Below, one piece after another: positions 39,715 through 48,495 of a stretch of DNA of 64,000 bases. Numbering within the stretch: the stretch's first letter is position 1; every line of letters begins with the position of its first letter. This DNA comes from Gaiella sp038230035 (GTDB lineage: Bacteria; Actinomycetota; Thermoleophilia; Gaiellales; Gaiellaceae), in assembly GCA_038230035.1 (NCBI GenBank), contig JBBRNX010000011.1:31414-95413 (forward strand), in the 5' to 3' direction. The translations under genes were made by a program, and so were the position numbers. A model generated the notes under the pieces. That model saw nothing but the letters and a program-made list of their open reading frames with translations, did not search any database and had not been told where the DNA came from.

Positions 39715-42054
39715 CTATCGACCCGGTTCGAGGGCGACCAGCGCTGCCGTCGCGATCGCTTCCGCGCCGATGCCGTACTCGGCGTAGAGCTCTTGCTGGC
39801 TGCCCGTCTGGCCGAACTCGTCCACCCCCAAGGGAACGCATCGCGTTCCGAGCGCACTGCCCAACCAGGCGAGCGCGTGGCTTGCGCCGTCGATCACGGT
39901 GACGACCGGCAAGCCTCGCTCCTCCGGCGTCACCAGGCTGTCGAGATGGCTCGAACCCGGCGGCTCCCCGCTACGCAACGGGCGCATGCGCGCCGCCCGC
40001 CAGCCGCGGTAGAGCAGGTCGGGGGACGACAGGCAGAGCACCGTCGCCTCGACGCCCTCCTCCTCTGAGAGCTGGTCGGCGGCCCGCAGAACCTCCGGCA
40101 TGATCGCGCCACAGCCGGCGAGAACGACTCGGTCGTCGACATCCTCCACCGGCTCGCGTAGGCGGAAGCCACCGGCGGCGACGTCCGCCCGCGCCTGTTC
40201 CTCGCCGACGCGGGCGGCGAACGCGGCAAACGGCTCCTGGGCGATCGGGGTCGTGGAAAGACGCAGATAGGTCCCGCCGCCCTTCGGCTCCTGGAGTCGG
40301 GCGAGCGCGTCCAGCAGCAGCCACTCGAACTCGCGCGCGTAGCAGGGCTCCGCGTACGTCAAGGACGGAGTCTCGATCCCGATCCCCGGCGTATTGATCG
40401 ACTGGTGCGCGCCACCCTCGCGCGAGAGCGAGATCCCCGACGGCGTGCCCGCGAGGATGAAACGCGAACCGGCGTACACCGAGTAGACGATCCCCTCGAG
40501 CGCACGCATGACGAACGGGTCGTAGAGCGTGCCGATCGGAAAGACCGTTTCGCCCTGCACATCCCAGCTCAGGCCGAGTTGGCCCAGCAGGAGCACGAGA
40601 TTCATCTCTGCGATCCCCATCTCGATGTGCTGCCCTTTCGGCCCGACGCGCCAGCGCAGCGGCGAGTCCTCCATCGCGTCGTAGACCGTTTCCTCCTCGA
40701 GACCCCAGACGCCGACCTTGTTGATGAAGCCGCCGAGGTTCGTGGAGATCGACACGTCGGGCGAAACGGTCACGAGCCGTTCAGCTAGACCGTCGACGCG
40801 CGAGAGATCGAGCAGCGCCCGGCCCAGCGCCGCCTGCGTCGACGTCTTCGGCCCGTCACGCGCCGAGAGCTGCAGAGGAATCGGAACGCGAGCCTGCGCC
40901 GGCCGAGCCGCCTTGGCGACGCGCTGCGCAGCCGCCGCGCACACCCTGCCTTCGTCCGAATCGTGGGCGAACGCGTCCCACTCCGTCTCGGGCGTCAGAT
41001 CGCAGCTGCGGCGAAAGGCGTCGATCTGCGCGCCGTTGAGCAAGGCCGAGTGGTTCTGCGGGCGACCGGCGATCTCCAGGCCGTAGCCCTTGATTGTGTA
41101 TGCGAAGACGACCGTCGGCCTCTCCGTCTCGGCCCGAGCGAGCTCGAGCGCAGACAGGACGTCGACGAGGTCATGGCCGCCGAGATCGGAGACAAGATGG
41201 CGGAGGCCGCCGGCATATCTGCCGAGCAGCCCGTCCAGGCGAGCGCATGATCCGGAATCGAGTGTGTCGAGCAGCGTCTCCCGCACGACGTCGTCGCTCG
41301 CCGCGAAGAGCGACTGGTACTGCTCGTTCGGCATCTCGTCGATCCGTTGCCGCAACACGTCGCCACCATCGAGGGCGAACGCCTCGCGCAGCCGCCGCCC
41401 GTACTTCAACTCGATCACGTGCCAGCCGACCGTCTCGAAGTTCCGCTCCAGCTCCTGCGCTTTGATGCCAGGGATGACACGGTCGAGCGACTGCCGGTTG
41501 AGATCGACGAGCCACAGCACGTTGCCGAGCTTCCGTGTCAGAGGCTCGGCAAGTGCCTCCCAGATGTTACCCTCGTCGAGCTCCGCATCTCCGAGCAGCG
41601 AGATGAAGCGGCCGCCGGTTGCCGTGCCGCCGTGTGAGCCGACATAGCGGTCGGCGAGCGCGCCGAACAGCGGCGCCGCCGAGCCGAGCCCGACGGAGCC
41701 CGTCGAGTAGTCGACCGAGAACGGATCCTTTGTGCGTGACGGATACGACTGCAGGCCGCCGAAGTCACGCAGCCGCGTCAGGTACGACTTGTCGAGTCGG
41801 CCGAGCAGATACTCGATTGCGTGCAGCACAGGCGAGGCGTGCGGCTTGACCGACACCCGGTCGCGCGCGTCGAGGTCGGCGAAGTAGAGCGCCGTCATCA
41901 ACGTCACCATCGACGCCGACGACGCCTGGTGACCACCGACCTTGAGCTCGTCGTTCTTCTCCCGCTCGCGATTCGCGAAGTCGACGATCCGGATCGCGAG
42001 CCAGAGCACGCGCCGCTCGATCGCTGCGAGCGTCCGCAGCTCCGTCTCGTTCAT
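39715..42054 (-). CDS. AceE-like transketolase-family 2-oxoacid dehydrogenase E1
   Basis: The 779-residue product has the three-domain transketolase layout. The N-terminal part contains GGHQASSASMVTLMTALYFAD, the YPSRTKDPFSVDYSTGSVGLGSAAPLFGALADRY block and the TPP/Mg segment SLLGDAELDEGNIWEAL. Distal regions include ETVYDAMEDSPLRWRVGPKGQHIEMGIAEMNLVLLLGQLG and a C-terminal transketolase-like domain. It resembles single-chain pyruvate dehydrogenase E1 (AceE), but is shorter, so the substrate is uncertain. The ATG overlaps the RraA-like stop (ATGA). The tRNA-Pro gene lies 25 bases from its 3' end. Confidence 0.75.
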   Translation of the reverse strand: MNETELRTLAAIERRVLWLAIRIVDFANREREKNDELKVGGHQASSASMVTLMTALYFADLDARDRVSVKPHASPVLHAIEYLLGRLDKSYLTRLRDFGGLQSYPSRTKDPFSVDYSTGSVGLGSAAPLFGALADRYVGSHGGTATGGRFISLLGDAELDEGNIWEALAEPLTRKLGNVLWLVDLNRQSLDRVIPGIKAQELERNFETVGWHVIELKYGRRLREAFALDGGDVLRQRIDEMPNEQYQSLFAASDDVVRETLLDTLDSGSCARLDGLLGRYAGGLRHLVSDLGGHDLVDVLSALELARAETERPTVVFAYTIKGYGLEIAGRPQNHSALLNGAQIDAFRRSCDLTPETEWDAFAHDSDEGRVCAAAAQRVAKAARPAQARVPIPLQLSARDGPKTSTQAALGRALLDLSRVDGLAERLVTVSPDVSISTNLGGFINKVGVWGLEEETVYDAMEDSPLRWRVGPKGQHIEMGIAEMNLVLLLGQLGLSWDVQGETVFPIGTLYDPFVMRALEGIVYSVYAGSRFILAGTPSGISLSREGGAHQSINTPGIGIETPSLTYAEPCYAREFEWLLLDALARLQEPKGGGTYLRLSTTPIAQEPFAAFAARVGEEQARADVAAGGFRLREPVEDVDDRVVLAGCGAIMPEVLRAADQLSEEEGVEATVLCLSSPDLLYRGWRAARMRPLRSGEPPGSSHLDSLVTPEERGLPVVTVIDGASHALAWLGSALGTRCVPLGVDEFGQTGSQQELYAEYGIGAEAIATAALVALEPGR

Positions 42055-42620
42055 GTTCTCGGCAGGCCAGTTTCGGCAGCGATGTCGACCAGCTCCTGCG
42101 CGAGCGCGCGCCGCGCGTCGGCCACCACCTTGTCGTGGATGCGCGCCGGAACGACCACGACGCCGTCGCCGTCTCCGTAGACCGCATCTCCTGTTTCCGC
42201 ATTTCTGCCGCCGCATTCGATCGGCGCACCGACTTCTCCGGGCACATTGCGGCGAGGCTTCGTCGGAACGACTCCGACGCCGAACACCGGGAAGCCCATC
42301 TCCTCCATCTCGTCGAGATCGCGCACCGCACCGTCGACAACAAGTCCCACGACTCCGCGCTCGAGCGCGATCCTCGACAGTCGGCTACCCCAGAGCGCTG
42401 TCGCCAGCGAGCCCTTGCAATCCACGACGAGCACGTCGCCCTCCCGCGCCTGATCCAGTGCGTGCACGACGCTCAGATGCTCGCCCGGAGGCGTCCAGAC
42501 GGTCAGCACGCGGCCGGCAACTGTCGCGCCCTTCCACAGCCGATGGACCCGCGGCAGGAGGACGATCGGCTCCGGGGCCACGTCGCAGAGCACGGCTGTG
42601 GGCAGCAGATCCAGCGCCAC
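42051..42620 (-). CDS. RraA-like / HMG-aldolase-family protein
   Basis: The 189-residue product has the RraA family core: AREGDVLVVDCKGSLATALWGSRLSRIALERGVVGLVVDGAVRDLDEM. The Gly-rich loop and the VDGAVRD motif are shared by RNase-E regulators and by metal-dependent 4-hydroxy-4-methyl-2-oxoglutarate/oxaloacetate aldolases. In a catabolic cluster an aldolase or decarboxylase role is more likely. The GTG start is preceded by TAGAGT and six bases, so the mRNA may be leaderless. It is divergent from the LeuC-like gene. Confidence 0.75.
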   Translation of the reverse strand: MALDLLPTAVLCDVAPEPIVLLPRVHRLWKGATVAGRVLTVWTPPGEHLSVVHALDQAREGDVLVVDCKGSLATALWGSRLSRIALERGVVGLVVDGAVRDLDEMEEMGFPVFGVGVVPTKPRRNVPGEVGAPIECGGRNAETGDAVYGDGDGVVVVPARIHDKVVADARRALAQELVDIAAETGLPRT

Positions 42621-42626
42621 CGCGCG

Positions 42627-42671
42627 ACTCTAGCACCCTTGTTGACGCTGGCACTACCGCGGTAGTAGCTT
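42627..42671. promoter_or_regulatory. Divergent leaderless promoters with palindromic operator
   Basis: On the plus strand TTGACG (42,642-42,647), an 18-base spacer and TAGCTT (42,666-42,671) precede the LeuC-like start by seven bases. On the minus strand TAGAGT (42,632-42,627) lies six bases before the RraA-like GTG. The perfect palindrome ACTACCGCGGTAGT (42,653-42,666) sits between the plus-strand -35 and -10 and near the expected minus-strand -35. A bound regulator could block both. Confidence 0.6.
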
Positions 42672-42678
42672 CCTTCCG

Positions 42679-43953
42679 TTGGCCCTCACACTCGCCCAGA
42701 AGATCCTTCACGCCCACGCTGAAGAGGGCACCGTCGCGCCCGGCGAGATCGTCATGGTCAGGTGCGATGTCGTTCTGACAAACGACATCTCGGGACCGGT
42801 GGCCTTCCGTGCGATGGAGAGCATGGGTGCCACGCGCGTCTTCGACCCGTCCAAGGTCGTCGTCGTCCCCGACCATTTCGTCCCTGCCAAGGACGAGCGC
42901 TCGGCGTCGCTCCAGAAGCTCCTCAAGGAGTGGGCAGACGCGCAGGGTGTCACGTACTACGGCCAGGGTCGCGGCGGCATCGAGCACACCGTGCTCGTCG
43001 AGGAAGGCTGGGTTGTGCCCGGCTCCGTGATTGCCGGAGGCGACTCGCACACGTGCACCTACGGGGCGCTTGGCGCCTTCGGCACGGGCCTCGGCTCCAC
43101 TGACATCGCGGCGTGCCTGGCGACCGGCATGTTCTGGCAGGCGGTGCCCGGCACGATCCGCATCGTGTTCAGCGGGGAGCGTCAGCCGTTCGTCACCGGC
43201 AAGGACATGATCCTCGCCGTCATCGCCGAGATCGGGGTGGGGGGTGGGACGAATACGGTCCTCGAGTTCACGGGCGACGGCGCCACATCGCTCGGCATCG
43301 ACGAGCGGCTCGCGGTCGCGAACATGGCCGTCGAGGCGGGCGCGGAGAGCGGGCTGTTCCCCGCCGACGCCACGATCGCCGAGTACCTCGACGGAAGAAC
43401 CGAGCGGCCGTGGCGTGCCGAAGCCTCCGACCCTGATGCGGAGCTCGTCGGCACGGTGCGGATCGACCTGGAGACGCTGCCGCCGCTCGTCGCGCTGCCG
43501 AACTCGCCCGGGAACGTCGTGCCACTCGACGAGGCCGTGGGCCGCCGCATCGACCAGGTCTACATCGGGAACTGCTCGAACGGGACGATCACCGATCTGC
43601 GCCAGGCGGCCGAGCTTCTCCGCGGACGGTCTGTGCACCCGAACTGCCGTGCTGTGATCGTGCCGGCATCCCGCCGCGTCTACCAGCAGGCGCTTGCAGA
43701 AGGGCTGATCGAGATCTTCGTCGACGCCGGCGCGATGGTCTCACCCTCCACGTGCGGCGCCTGCTTCGGCGGTGGGATGGGCATTCTCGCTCCCGGAGAA
43801 CGGGCCATCGCGACGATCAACCGCAACTTCCGGGGCCGAATGGGCGCGCGCGAGTCGGAGGTCTGCCTCGCGAACGCCTGGGTCGCTGCCGCAGCCGCTG
43901 TGGCAGGCGAGATCGTGCACCCCGCCGACGTGCTCGAGGCGGTACCGGCGTGA
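42679..43953 (+). CDS. Aconitase-family dehydratase large subunit (LeuC/homoaconitase-like)
   Basis: The 424-residue product has the [4Fe-4S] aconitase fold. Ligand cysteines are in QVYIGNCSNGTITDLRQAAE and SPSTCGACFGGGMGILAPGE. GGDSHTCTYGALGAFGTGLGSTDIA and NRNFRGRMGARESEVCLANAWVAAAAA are also present. In the family it hydrates or dehydrates 2-hydroxy acids together with the small subunit. Here it lies in a sugar-catabolic cluster rather than a leucine operon, so it probably acts on another hydroxy acid. The start is TTG. Confidence 0.85.
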   Translation: MALTLAQKILHAHAEEGTVAPGEIVMVRCDVVLTNDISGPVAFRAMESMGATRVFDPSKVVVVPDHFVPAKDERSASLQKLLKEWADAQGVTYYGQGRGGIEHTVLVEEGWVVPGSVIAGGDSHTCTYGALGAFGTGLGSTDIAACLATGMFWQAVPGTIRIVFSGERQPFVTGKDMILAVIAEIGVGGGTNTVLEFTGDGATSLGIDERLAVANMAVEAGAESGLFPADATIAEYLDGRTERPWRAEASDPDAELVGTVRIDLETLPPLVALPNSPGNVVPLDEAVGRRIDQVYIGNCSNGTITDLRQAAELLRGRSVHPNCRAVIVPASRRVYQQALAEGLIEIFVDAGAMVSPSTCGACFGGGMGILAPGERAIATINRNFRGRMGARESEVCLANAWVAAAAAVAGEIVHPADVLEAVPA

Positions 43954-44456
43954 CCTACTCGGGACGAGCCGTCGTGATCGACCAGGACGACGTCGACACC
44001 GACGTTCTCTTCCCGGGGCCGTTCCTCAGCATCACCGACGTCGCCGAAATGCCCAAGTACCTGTTCGAGGGTCTCGAGCCGTCGCTTCGCAACCAGCTCG
44101 TCGGGCCGACCGCGCTCGTTGTCGGCGCCAACTTCGGTTGCGGCTCGTCGCGCGAGCACGTCCCGCAAGCGATGGCCGCGTCGGGCATCCGGTTCCTCGT
44201 CGGCAAGAGCTTTGCCCGCATCTTCTCGCGCAACTGCCTCAACCTCGGGCTGCCGATCGTGATCTGCCCGGACGCGGTCGACGCGGCCAAGCCGGGCGAC
44301 CAATTCGAGCTCGATCTCGAAGCCGGAACCGTCACCGTGGCCGGCGTCGCCTACCAGGTGCCAGTCCTCCCGCCGTTCATGCGCGACCTGCTCGACAAGG
44401 GCGGATTGGTCGGTTGGGTACGTGGACGGATTGACTCTACTACCGCGGTCGTATAG
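43950..44456 (+). CDS. Aconitase-family dehydratase small subunit (LeuD-like)
   Basis: The 168-residue product is the swivel domain: GRAVVIDQDDVDTDVLFPGPFL, GANFGCGSSREHVPQAMAASGIRFLVGKSFARIFSRNCLNLGLP and a C-terminal helix. GTG 43,950 overlaps the large-subunit stop (GTGA), fitting tight coupling of the two subunits. The stop codon overlaps the -10 box of the next promoter. Confidence 0.85.
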   Translation: MTYSGRAVVIDQDDVDTDVLFPGPFLSITDVAEMPKYLFEGLEPSLRNQLVGPTALVVGANFGCGSSREHVPQAMAASGIRFLVGKSFARIFSRNCLNLGLPIVICPDAVDAAKPGDQFELDLEAGTVTVAGVAYQVPVLPPFMRDLLDKGGLVGWVRGRIDSTTAVV

Positions 44457-44459
44457 CTT
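44431..44459 (+). promoter_or_regulatory. Second leaderless promoter with the same operator
   Basis: TTGACT (44,431-44,436), a 17-base spacer and TAGCTT (44,454-44,459) precede the lipoyl-domain ATG by eight bases. ACTACCGCGGTCGT (44,439-44,452) lies in the spacer and is the palindrome at 42,653 with one change. The promoter lies inside the end of the LeuD-like gene. Confidence 0.65.
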
Positions 44460-44467
44460 CGCCGCCG

Positions 44468-44713
44468 ATGGCAGTCGAGCTCAAACTCCAGGCCATCTCC
44501 GACGAGATGGAGTACGGCACGATCGCCCGCTGGCTGAAAGCGGAGGGTGACAGCGTCACCGCCGGCGAGGTCGTCGTCGAGGTCGAGGCCGAGAAAGTCA
44601 CCAACGAGCTCGAAGCGCCCGTGACCGGCGTGCTGGAGCGGATCGTCGCCGCCGAGGGCGACGAGATCCGCGTCGGCGCGACGATTGCCGTCTTCGCGGA
44701 GAACGGCCGATGA
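44468..44713 (+). CDS. Free-standing biotinyl/lipoyl-domain protein
   Basis: The 81-residue product is only the swinging-arm domain. The expected lipoyl-lysine is Lys43 in VEAEKVTNELEAP; the two flanking beta-sheets (GTIARWLKAEGDSV and GVLERIVAAEGDEIRVG) are complete. No peripheral-subunit-binding or acyltransferase domain follows, as would in a normal E2. It overlaps the E1 alpha start by four bases. It may carry acyl groups from E1 to a catalytic E2 encoded elsewhere. Confidence 0.85.
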   Translation: MAVELKLQAISDEMEYGTIARWLKAEGDSVTAGEVVVEVEAEKVTNELEAPVTGVLERIVAAEGDEIRVGATIAVFAENGR

Positions 44714-45711
44714 CGTCGGCTCCGGTCGCAGAGGCGACGACGCTGGAAGAGTTGCTCCTCCGCATGTGGCGGATCCGCGCCTTCGAGATCCGCGCGATGG
44801 AGCTCTTCGAGGAGAAGCTGATCCGCGGCTCGGTACACCCCTACATCGGGATGGAAGCGATCGCGGTCGGCGTTTGCGCGGCGCTACGGCCGGATGACTT
44901 CATTACCAGCACCCACCGCGGCCATGGCCATTGCGTGGCGAAAGGTCTCGACCTGCGCCGGATGATGGCCGAGATCATCGGCCGCGAGGACGGCTACTGC
45001 CGCGGGCGCGGCGGCAGCATGCACATCACCGCGATCGAGCAGGGAATGCTGGGTGCCGACGCGATCGTCGCCGGCTCGTCCGCGTTGGCGGTTGGCGCTG
45101 CCCACGGCTTGCGCCTCCAAGGGCGCGACTCGGTCGTCGTCTGCTTCTTCGGTGACGGCGCGGCGAATCAGGGGATCCTGCACGAGGCCTGCAACCTGGC
45201 TGCAGTGCTCTCGGCGCAGGTCATCTTCGTCTGCGAGAACAACGAGTGGGCGATCTCGACACCGGCGTCGGCGTCGACGCGTATTGCCGACATCGCCATT
45301 CGCGCCGCGGGCTATGGCTTCCCCGGGGTGATCGCGGACGGCAACGACGTCGAGGAGATGCGGAAGGTGACCGAGACCGCCCTGGCGCGCGCACGAGCTG
45401 GTGACGGCCCCACGCTGATCGAGGCGAAGAGCTACCGGATCACCGCCCACTCGGCGGCGACCAAGACCGACCTGCGGCCCGTCGAGGAGCTCGACGCCTG
45501 GCGTGCGCGAGATCCGATTCTCCAGCTCTCGCGGAAGCTCGTCGAATCGGGAGTTGCGGCGGAAAGGCTCGTCGAGATCGAGGAGCAGGCGCGCGCGGAA
45601 GTGGCGGACGCCGTCGAGTTCGCCCTCGCATCGCCGCGGCCCGAGCCGGAATCGGCGACCGAGGACGTCTACGCGCCTGCGGAGTGGAACGTGCAGGAGC
45701 GACTGTCGTGA
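44710..45711 (+). CDS. 2-oxoacid dehydrogenase E1 component, alpha subunit
   Basis: The 333-residue product has the TPP motif GDGAANQGILHEACNLAAVLSAQVIFVCENNEWAIS and the glycine-rich HRGHGHCVAKGLDLRRMMAEI block. RGGSMHITAIEQGMLG is typical of E1 alpha of pyruvate, acetoin and branched-chain dehydrogenases. It forms heterotetramers with the next gene. The substrate is not deducible; no E2 or E3 gene is seen nearby. Confidence 0.88.
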   Translation: MTSAPVAEATTLEELLLRMWRIRAFEIRAMELFEEKLIRGSVHPYIGMEAIAVGVCAALRPDDFITSTHRGHGHCVAKGLDLRRMMAEIIGREDGYCRGRGGSMHITAIEQGMLGADAIVAGSSALAVGAAHGLRLQGRDSVVVCFFGDGAANQGILHEACNLAAVLSAQVIFVCENNEWAISTPASASTRIADIAIRAAGYGFPGVIADGNDVEEMRKVTETALARARAGDGPTLIEAKSYRITAHSAATKTDLRPVEELDAWRARDPILQLSRKLVESGVAAERLVEIEEQARAEVADAVEFALASPRPEPESATEDVYAPAEWNVQERLS

Positions 45712-46703
45712 GCGAGCGCGAGCTGACCATGGCGGAGGCGTTGAACGAGGCCCTGCACGGCGAGATGGAACGCGATTCAGGTGTTTTCGTAGTCGGCGAG
45801 GACATCGCGCAGATCGGCGGGCTGTTCCAGGTGACGGCGGGGCTGCTCGACAAGTACGGGCCGCAGCGGGTGATCGACGCGCCGATCTCCGAAGCCGGCC
45901 AGGTCGGAGCGGGTGTCGGGGCGGCGCTCGTCGGCTGCCGGCCGGTCGTCGAGCTGCAGATCGCGGACTTCGTGACGCTGACGATGGATCAGATCGTCAA
46001 CCATGCCGCCAAATGGCGGTACATGTCCGGGGGCAAGGTGACGGTGCCGTTCGTCCTCCGCGGCGCGGTCTCGAGCGGCATCGGCATGGCCGGTCAGCAC
46101 TCGCAGACGCTCGAGGCGTGGTTCGTGCACACACCCGGCCTCGTCGTGATCATGCCCTCGACCCCGTACGACGCAAAAGGCCTGCTGACGGCAGCGATTC
46201 GAGACGACAACCCGGTTGTCTTCCTCGAGAAACGCCTGCTCTACAGCCGCCGCGGGCCGGTGCCCGAAGGCGACTACACCGTGCCGATCGGTGTCGCCGA
46301 CATCAAGCGCGAGGGCACCGACGTGACCGTCGCGTGCTACTCCCAAGGAGTCCACCTCGCGCTCCAGGCCGGACGGCAACTCGCCGAAGAGGGGATCGAG
46401 CTCGAAGTCGTCGACCTGCGCACCCTCAAGCCTCTCGACATCGAGACGCTCGGCAACTCGGTGCGCAAGACCGGTCGGCTCGTCGTCGTCAGCGAGGGAG
46501 CCCGCGCCGGTGGGGTTGCGAGCGAGGTCGTCGCCCGCATCGTCGACGAGGCGTACGACTCGCTGCGCGCGGCGCCGGTCCGCGTAACCGCCAAGGACAC
46601 TCCCATTCCCTACTCAGCCCAGCTCGAGCGCGCAGTGATGCCCCAGGTCGACGATCTCGTGGCAGCAGTAACGGGGATGCTCGAATCGGTGGCCGGGTCG
46701 TGA
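45708..46703 (+). CDS. 2-oxoacid dehydrogenase E1 component, beta subunit
   Basis: The 331-residue product begins ELTMAEALNEALHGEMERDSGVFVVGEDI and has GLLDKYGPQRVIDAPISEAGQVGAGVGAALVGCRPVVELQIADFVTLTMDQIVNHAAKWRYM. VPFVLRGAVSSGIGMAGQHSQTLEAWFVHTPGLVVIMPSTPYDAKGLL and a C-terminal transketolase-C domain follow. The start is GTG 45,708, overlapping E1 alpha. Confidence 0.88.
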   Translation: MSERELTMAEALNEALHGEMERDSGVFVVGEDIAQIGGLFQVTAGLLDKYGPQRVIDAPISEAGQVGAGVGAALVGCRPVVELQIADFVTLTMDQIVNHAAKWRYMSGGKVTVPFVLRGAVSSGIGMAGQHSQTLEAWFVHTPGLVVIMPSTPYDAKGLLTAAIRDDNPVVFLEKRLLYSRRGPVPEGDYTVPIGVADIKREGTDVTVACYSQGVHLALQAGRQLAEEGIELEVVDLRTLKPLDIETLGNSVRKTGRLVVVSEGARAGGVASEVVARIVDEAYDSLRAAPVRVTAKDTPIPYSAQLERAVMPQVDDLVAAVTGMLESVAGS

Positions 46704-46722
46704 CTGAAATGAGGGAGATTTC

Positions 46723-47502
46723 ATGGATCTGTTGAGACAGCTGTTTGGCCTCGACGGGCGGATCGCCGTCGTGACCGGCGGGGCGTCGGGGCTCGGGGCC
46801 TCGTTCTCGAAAGGGTTGGCCGGCGCCGGTGCGACCGTGGTGATCGCGGACATCAACGAGGAGCTTGCGGCAACCGTTGTCTCGGAGATCGAAGAGGCCG
46901 GGGGAACGGCGCAGTTCAGGCCGGTCGACGTCACGAACGTGCCGGCTGTCAATGCCTTCGCAGACGCGCTCGTCGAAGCCCACGGGCGTGTGGACATCCT
47001 CGTCAACAGTGCCGGTGCCGCTCACCGTTCGCCGATCGAAGACTTCACCGAGGAGGCGTACGACCGCATCCTCGCGCTCAACCTCAAGGGCACGTACTTC
47101 ATGAGTAAGGCGATCGGCCGTCACATGATCGCGCAGGGCAAGGGCAGCATCGTCAACATCGCTTCGATCGGCGGGTCCATCGCCTACCCGCACTCGAGTG
47201 CCTATCTCGCGAGCAAGGGGGGAGTGGTGCAGACGACGCGCTCGTTCGCGCTCGAATGGATCGGCCACGGCGTGCGCGTCAACGCCATCGCGCCGGGCCT
47301 GTGCGAGACGCCGCTGCTCAAGAAGGCACTGGCCGAGAGCGGCTCGTCGTCCACGACCGACTTCATTCAGCTCCGGATGCTGCGCGACCAACTGATCCAG
47401 CCCGACGAGTTGATGGGCGCGGTGATCTTCCTGGCGAGCGACGGTGCCGCGAAAGTCACCGGCCACACGCTCGCGGTCGACGACGGATACCTCACGCAAT
47501 GA
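46723..47502 (+). CDS. Short-chain dehydrogenase/reductase
   Basis: The 259-residue product has the NAD(P) motif VVTGGASGLGASFSKGLAGAGATVVIAD, the NSAG segment and the catalytic Ser-Tyr-Lys in NIASIGGSIAYPHSSAYLASKGG. In the cluster it could oxidise an aldose or polyol to a lactone or ketose before the SMP-30 lactonase. The ATG follows GAGGGAG, and the stop overlaps the lactonase start. Confidence 0.88.
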   Translation: MDLLRQLFGLDGRIAVVTGGASGLGASFSKGLAGAGATVVIADINEELAATVVSEIEEAGGTAQFRPVDVTNVPAVNAFADALVEAHGRVDILVNSAGAAHRSPIEDFTEEAYDRILALNLKGTYFMSKAIGRHMIAQGKGSIVNIASIGGSIAYPHSSAYLASKGGVVQTTRSFALEWIGHGVRVNAIAPGLCETPLLKKALAESGSSSTTDFIQLRMLRDQLIQPDELMGAVIFLASDGAAKVTGHTLAVDDGYLTQ

Positions 47503-48383
47503 ACATCGAGCGTCTGGCCAGTGGTCTCGGTGCCGCAGAGGGACCCGCGTTCCTCCCCGATGGCCGGTTCATCTTCGTCGAGATCTGGCGCAGCCGGGTT
47601 TCCGTGTGGACGCCCGAGAACGGCGTCCAGGAGTACGCCTACGTCGGCGGCGGCGCGAACTCAGTGCTTGCCTGCTCCGACGGCTCGCTGCTCGTCACCC
47701 AGAACGGCGGCATCGACCGCGACTGGCGGGCCAAGGACCAGCGGCCGCCGTCGATCCAGCGCGTCTCGCCGTCCGGCGAGGTCGAGGTGCTCGTCACGGA
47801 GATCGAGGGCATCCCGCTGAGCGCGCCGAACGATCTCGCGTTCGGCCCGGACGGGACGCTCTACTTCACCGATCCCGCGTGCGGCTTCAGCCGGACTGAG
47901 CCGCTGCTGCCCGGCTACATCTTTGCCCTCGCTCCCGACGGCACCGGGCGCCTCGTGGTTGAGGCAGGGCCGACGTTCCCGAACGGGGTCACGGTCGAGG
48001 CCGACGGGAACGTCGTCTGGGTCGAATCCCTCACGCAAGCCGTGCGCCGCTACCACGTCGACACCGGCAAGGTCGAGGACATCTGCGTGCTCGAGGATCC
48101 GGATGCGATCCCGGACGGTCTCAAGCCGGCGACGAACGGCGATCTCTACATCGCGACTGTGCTCACGGGAGGCGTCAATGTCGTTAGTGCCGACGGGACC
48201 GACAAGGGGCTCTTGAAGGGGTTCGGCGACTACGTCAGCAACGTGCAGTTCCGCGGCTCGACGCTGTACGTAACAGACATCGGCGGCGGCACGGGCGACG
48301 ACAGCGAATTCCATGGGTCGATCTCGCGCGCGGAGCTCGATGGTGTCACCGGGCTCGAGCTCTTCCCCGGAGCAATCAGCTAA
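47499..48383 (+). CDS. SMP-30/gluconolactonase-family lactonase
   Basis: The 294-residue beta-propeller begins NIERLASGLGAAEGPAFLPDGRFIFVEIW with the metal-binding Glu. APNDLAFGPDGTLYFTDPACGF supplies the Asn/Asp ligands, and DGLKPATNGDLYIATVLTGG carries the distal site. SMP-30 enzymes open sugar lactones to acids. The ATG overlaps the SDR stop (ATGA), linking dehydrogenase and lactonase. Confidence 0.85.
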   Translation: MNIERLASGLGAAEGPAFLPDGRFIFVEIWRSRVSVWTPENGVQEYAYVGGGANSVLACSDGSLLVTQNGGIDRDWRAKDQRPPSIQRVSPSGEVEVLVTEIEGIPLSAPNDLAFGPDGTLYFTDPACGFSRTEPLLPGYIFALAPDGTGRLVVEAGPTFPNGVTVEADGNVVWVESLTQAVRRYHVDTGKVEDICVLEDPDAIPDGLKPATNGDLYIATVLTGGVNVVSADGTDKGLLKGFGDYVSNVQFRGSTLYVTDIGGGTGDDSEFHGSISRAELDGVTGLELFPGAIS

Positions 48384-48495
48384 CGGAGATGACGGAGGAA
48401 GGAGGCACGGACGAGCGAGCGTGTGTCGGCAGGGCCAGAGAGAGTTCCGGGCGACGAAGCCCGGGACGGAGGCGTCTCAGCAAACGGAGGGAACT

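Noticed and set aside
42055..42216. N-terminal extension of the AceE-like gene
   Set aside because: The 54 added residues are antisense-like Arg-rich sequence overlapping the RraA-like gene; ATG 42,054 gives a clean ATGA overlap.
42679..44456. LeuCD of leucine biosynthesis
   Set aside because: No leuA or leuB nearby; the neighbours are sugar-transport and oxidation genes, and the promoters carry the cluster operator.
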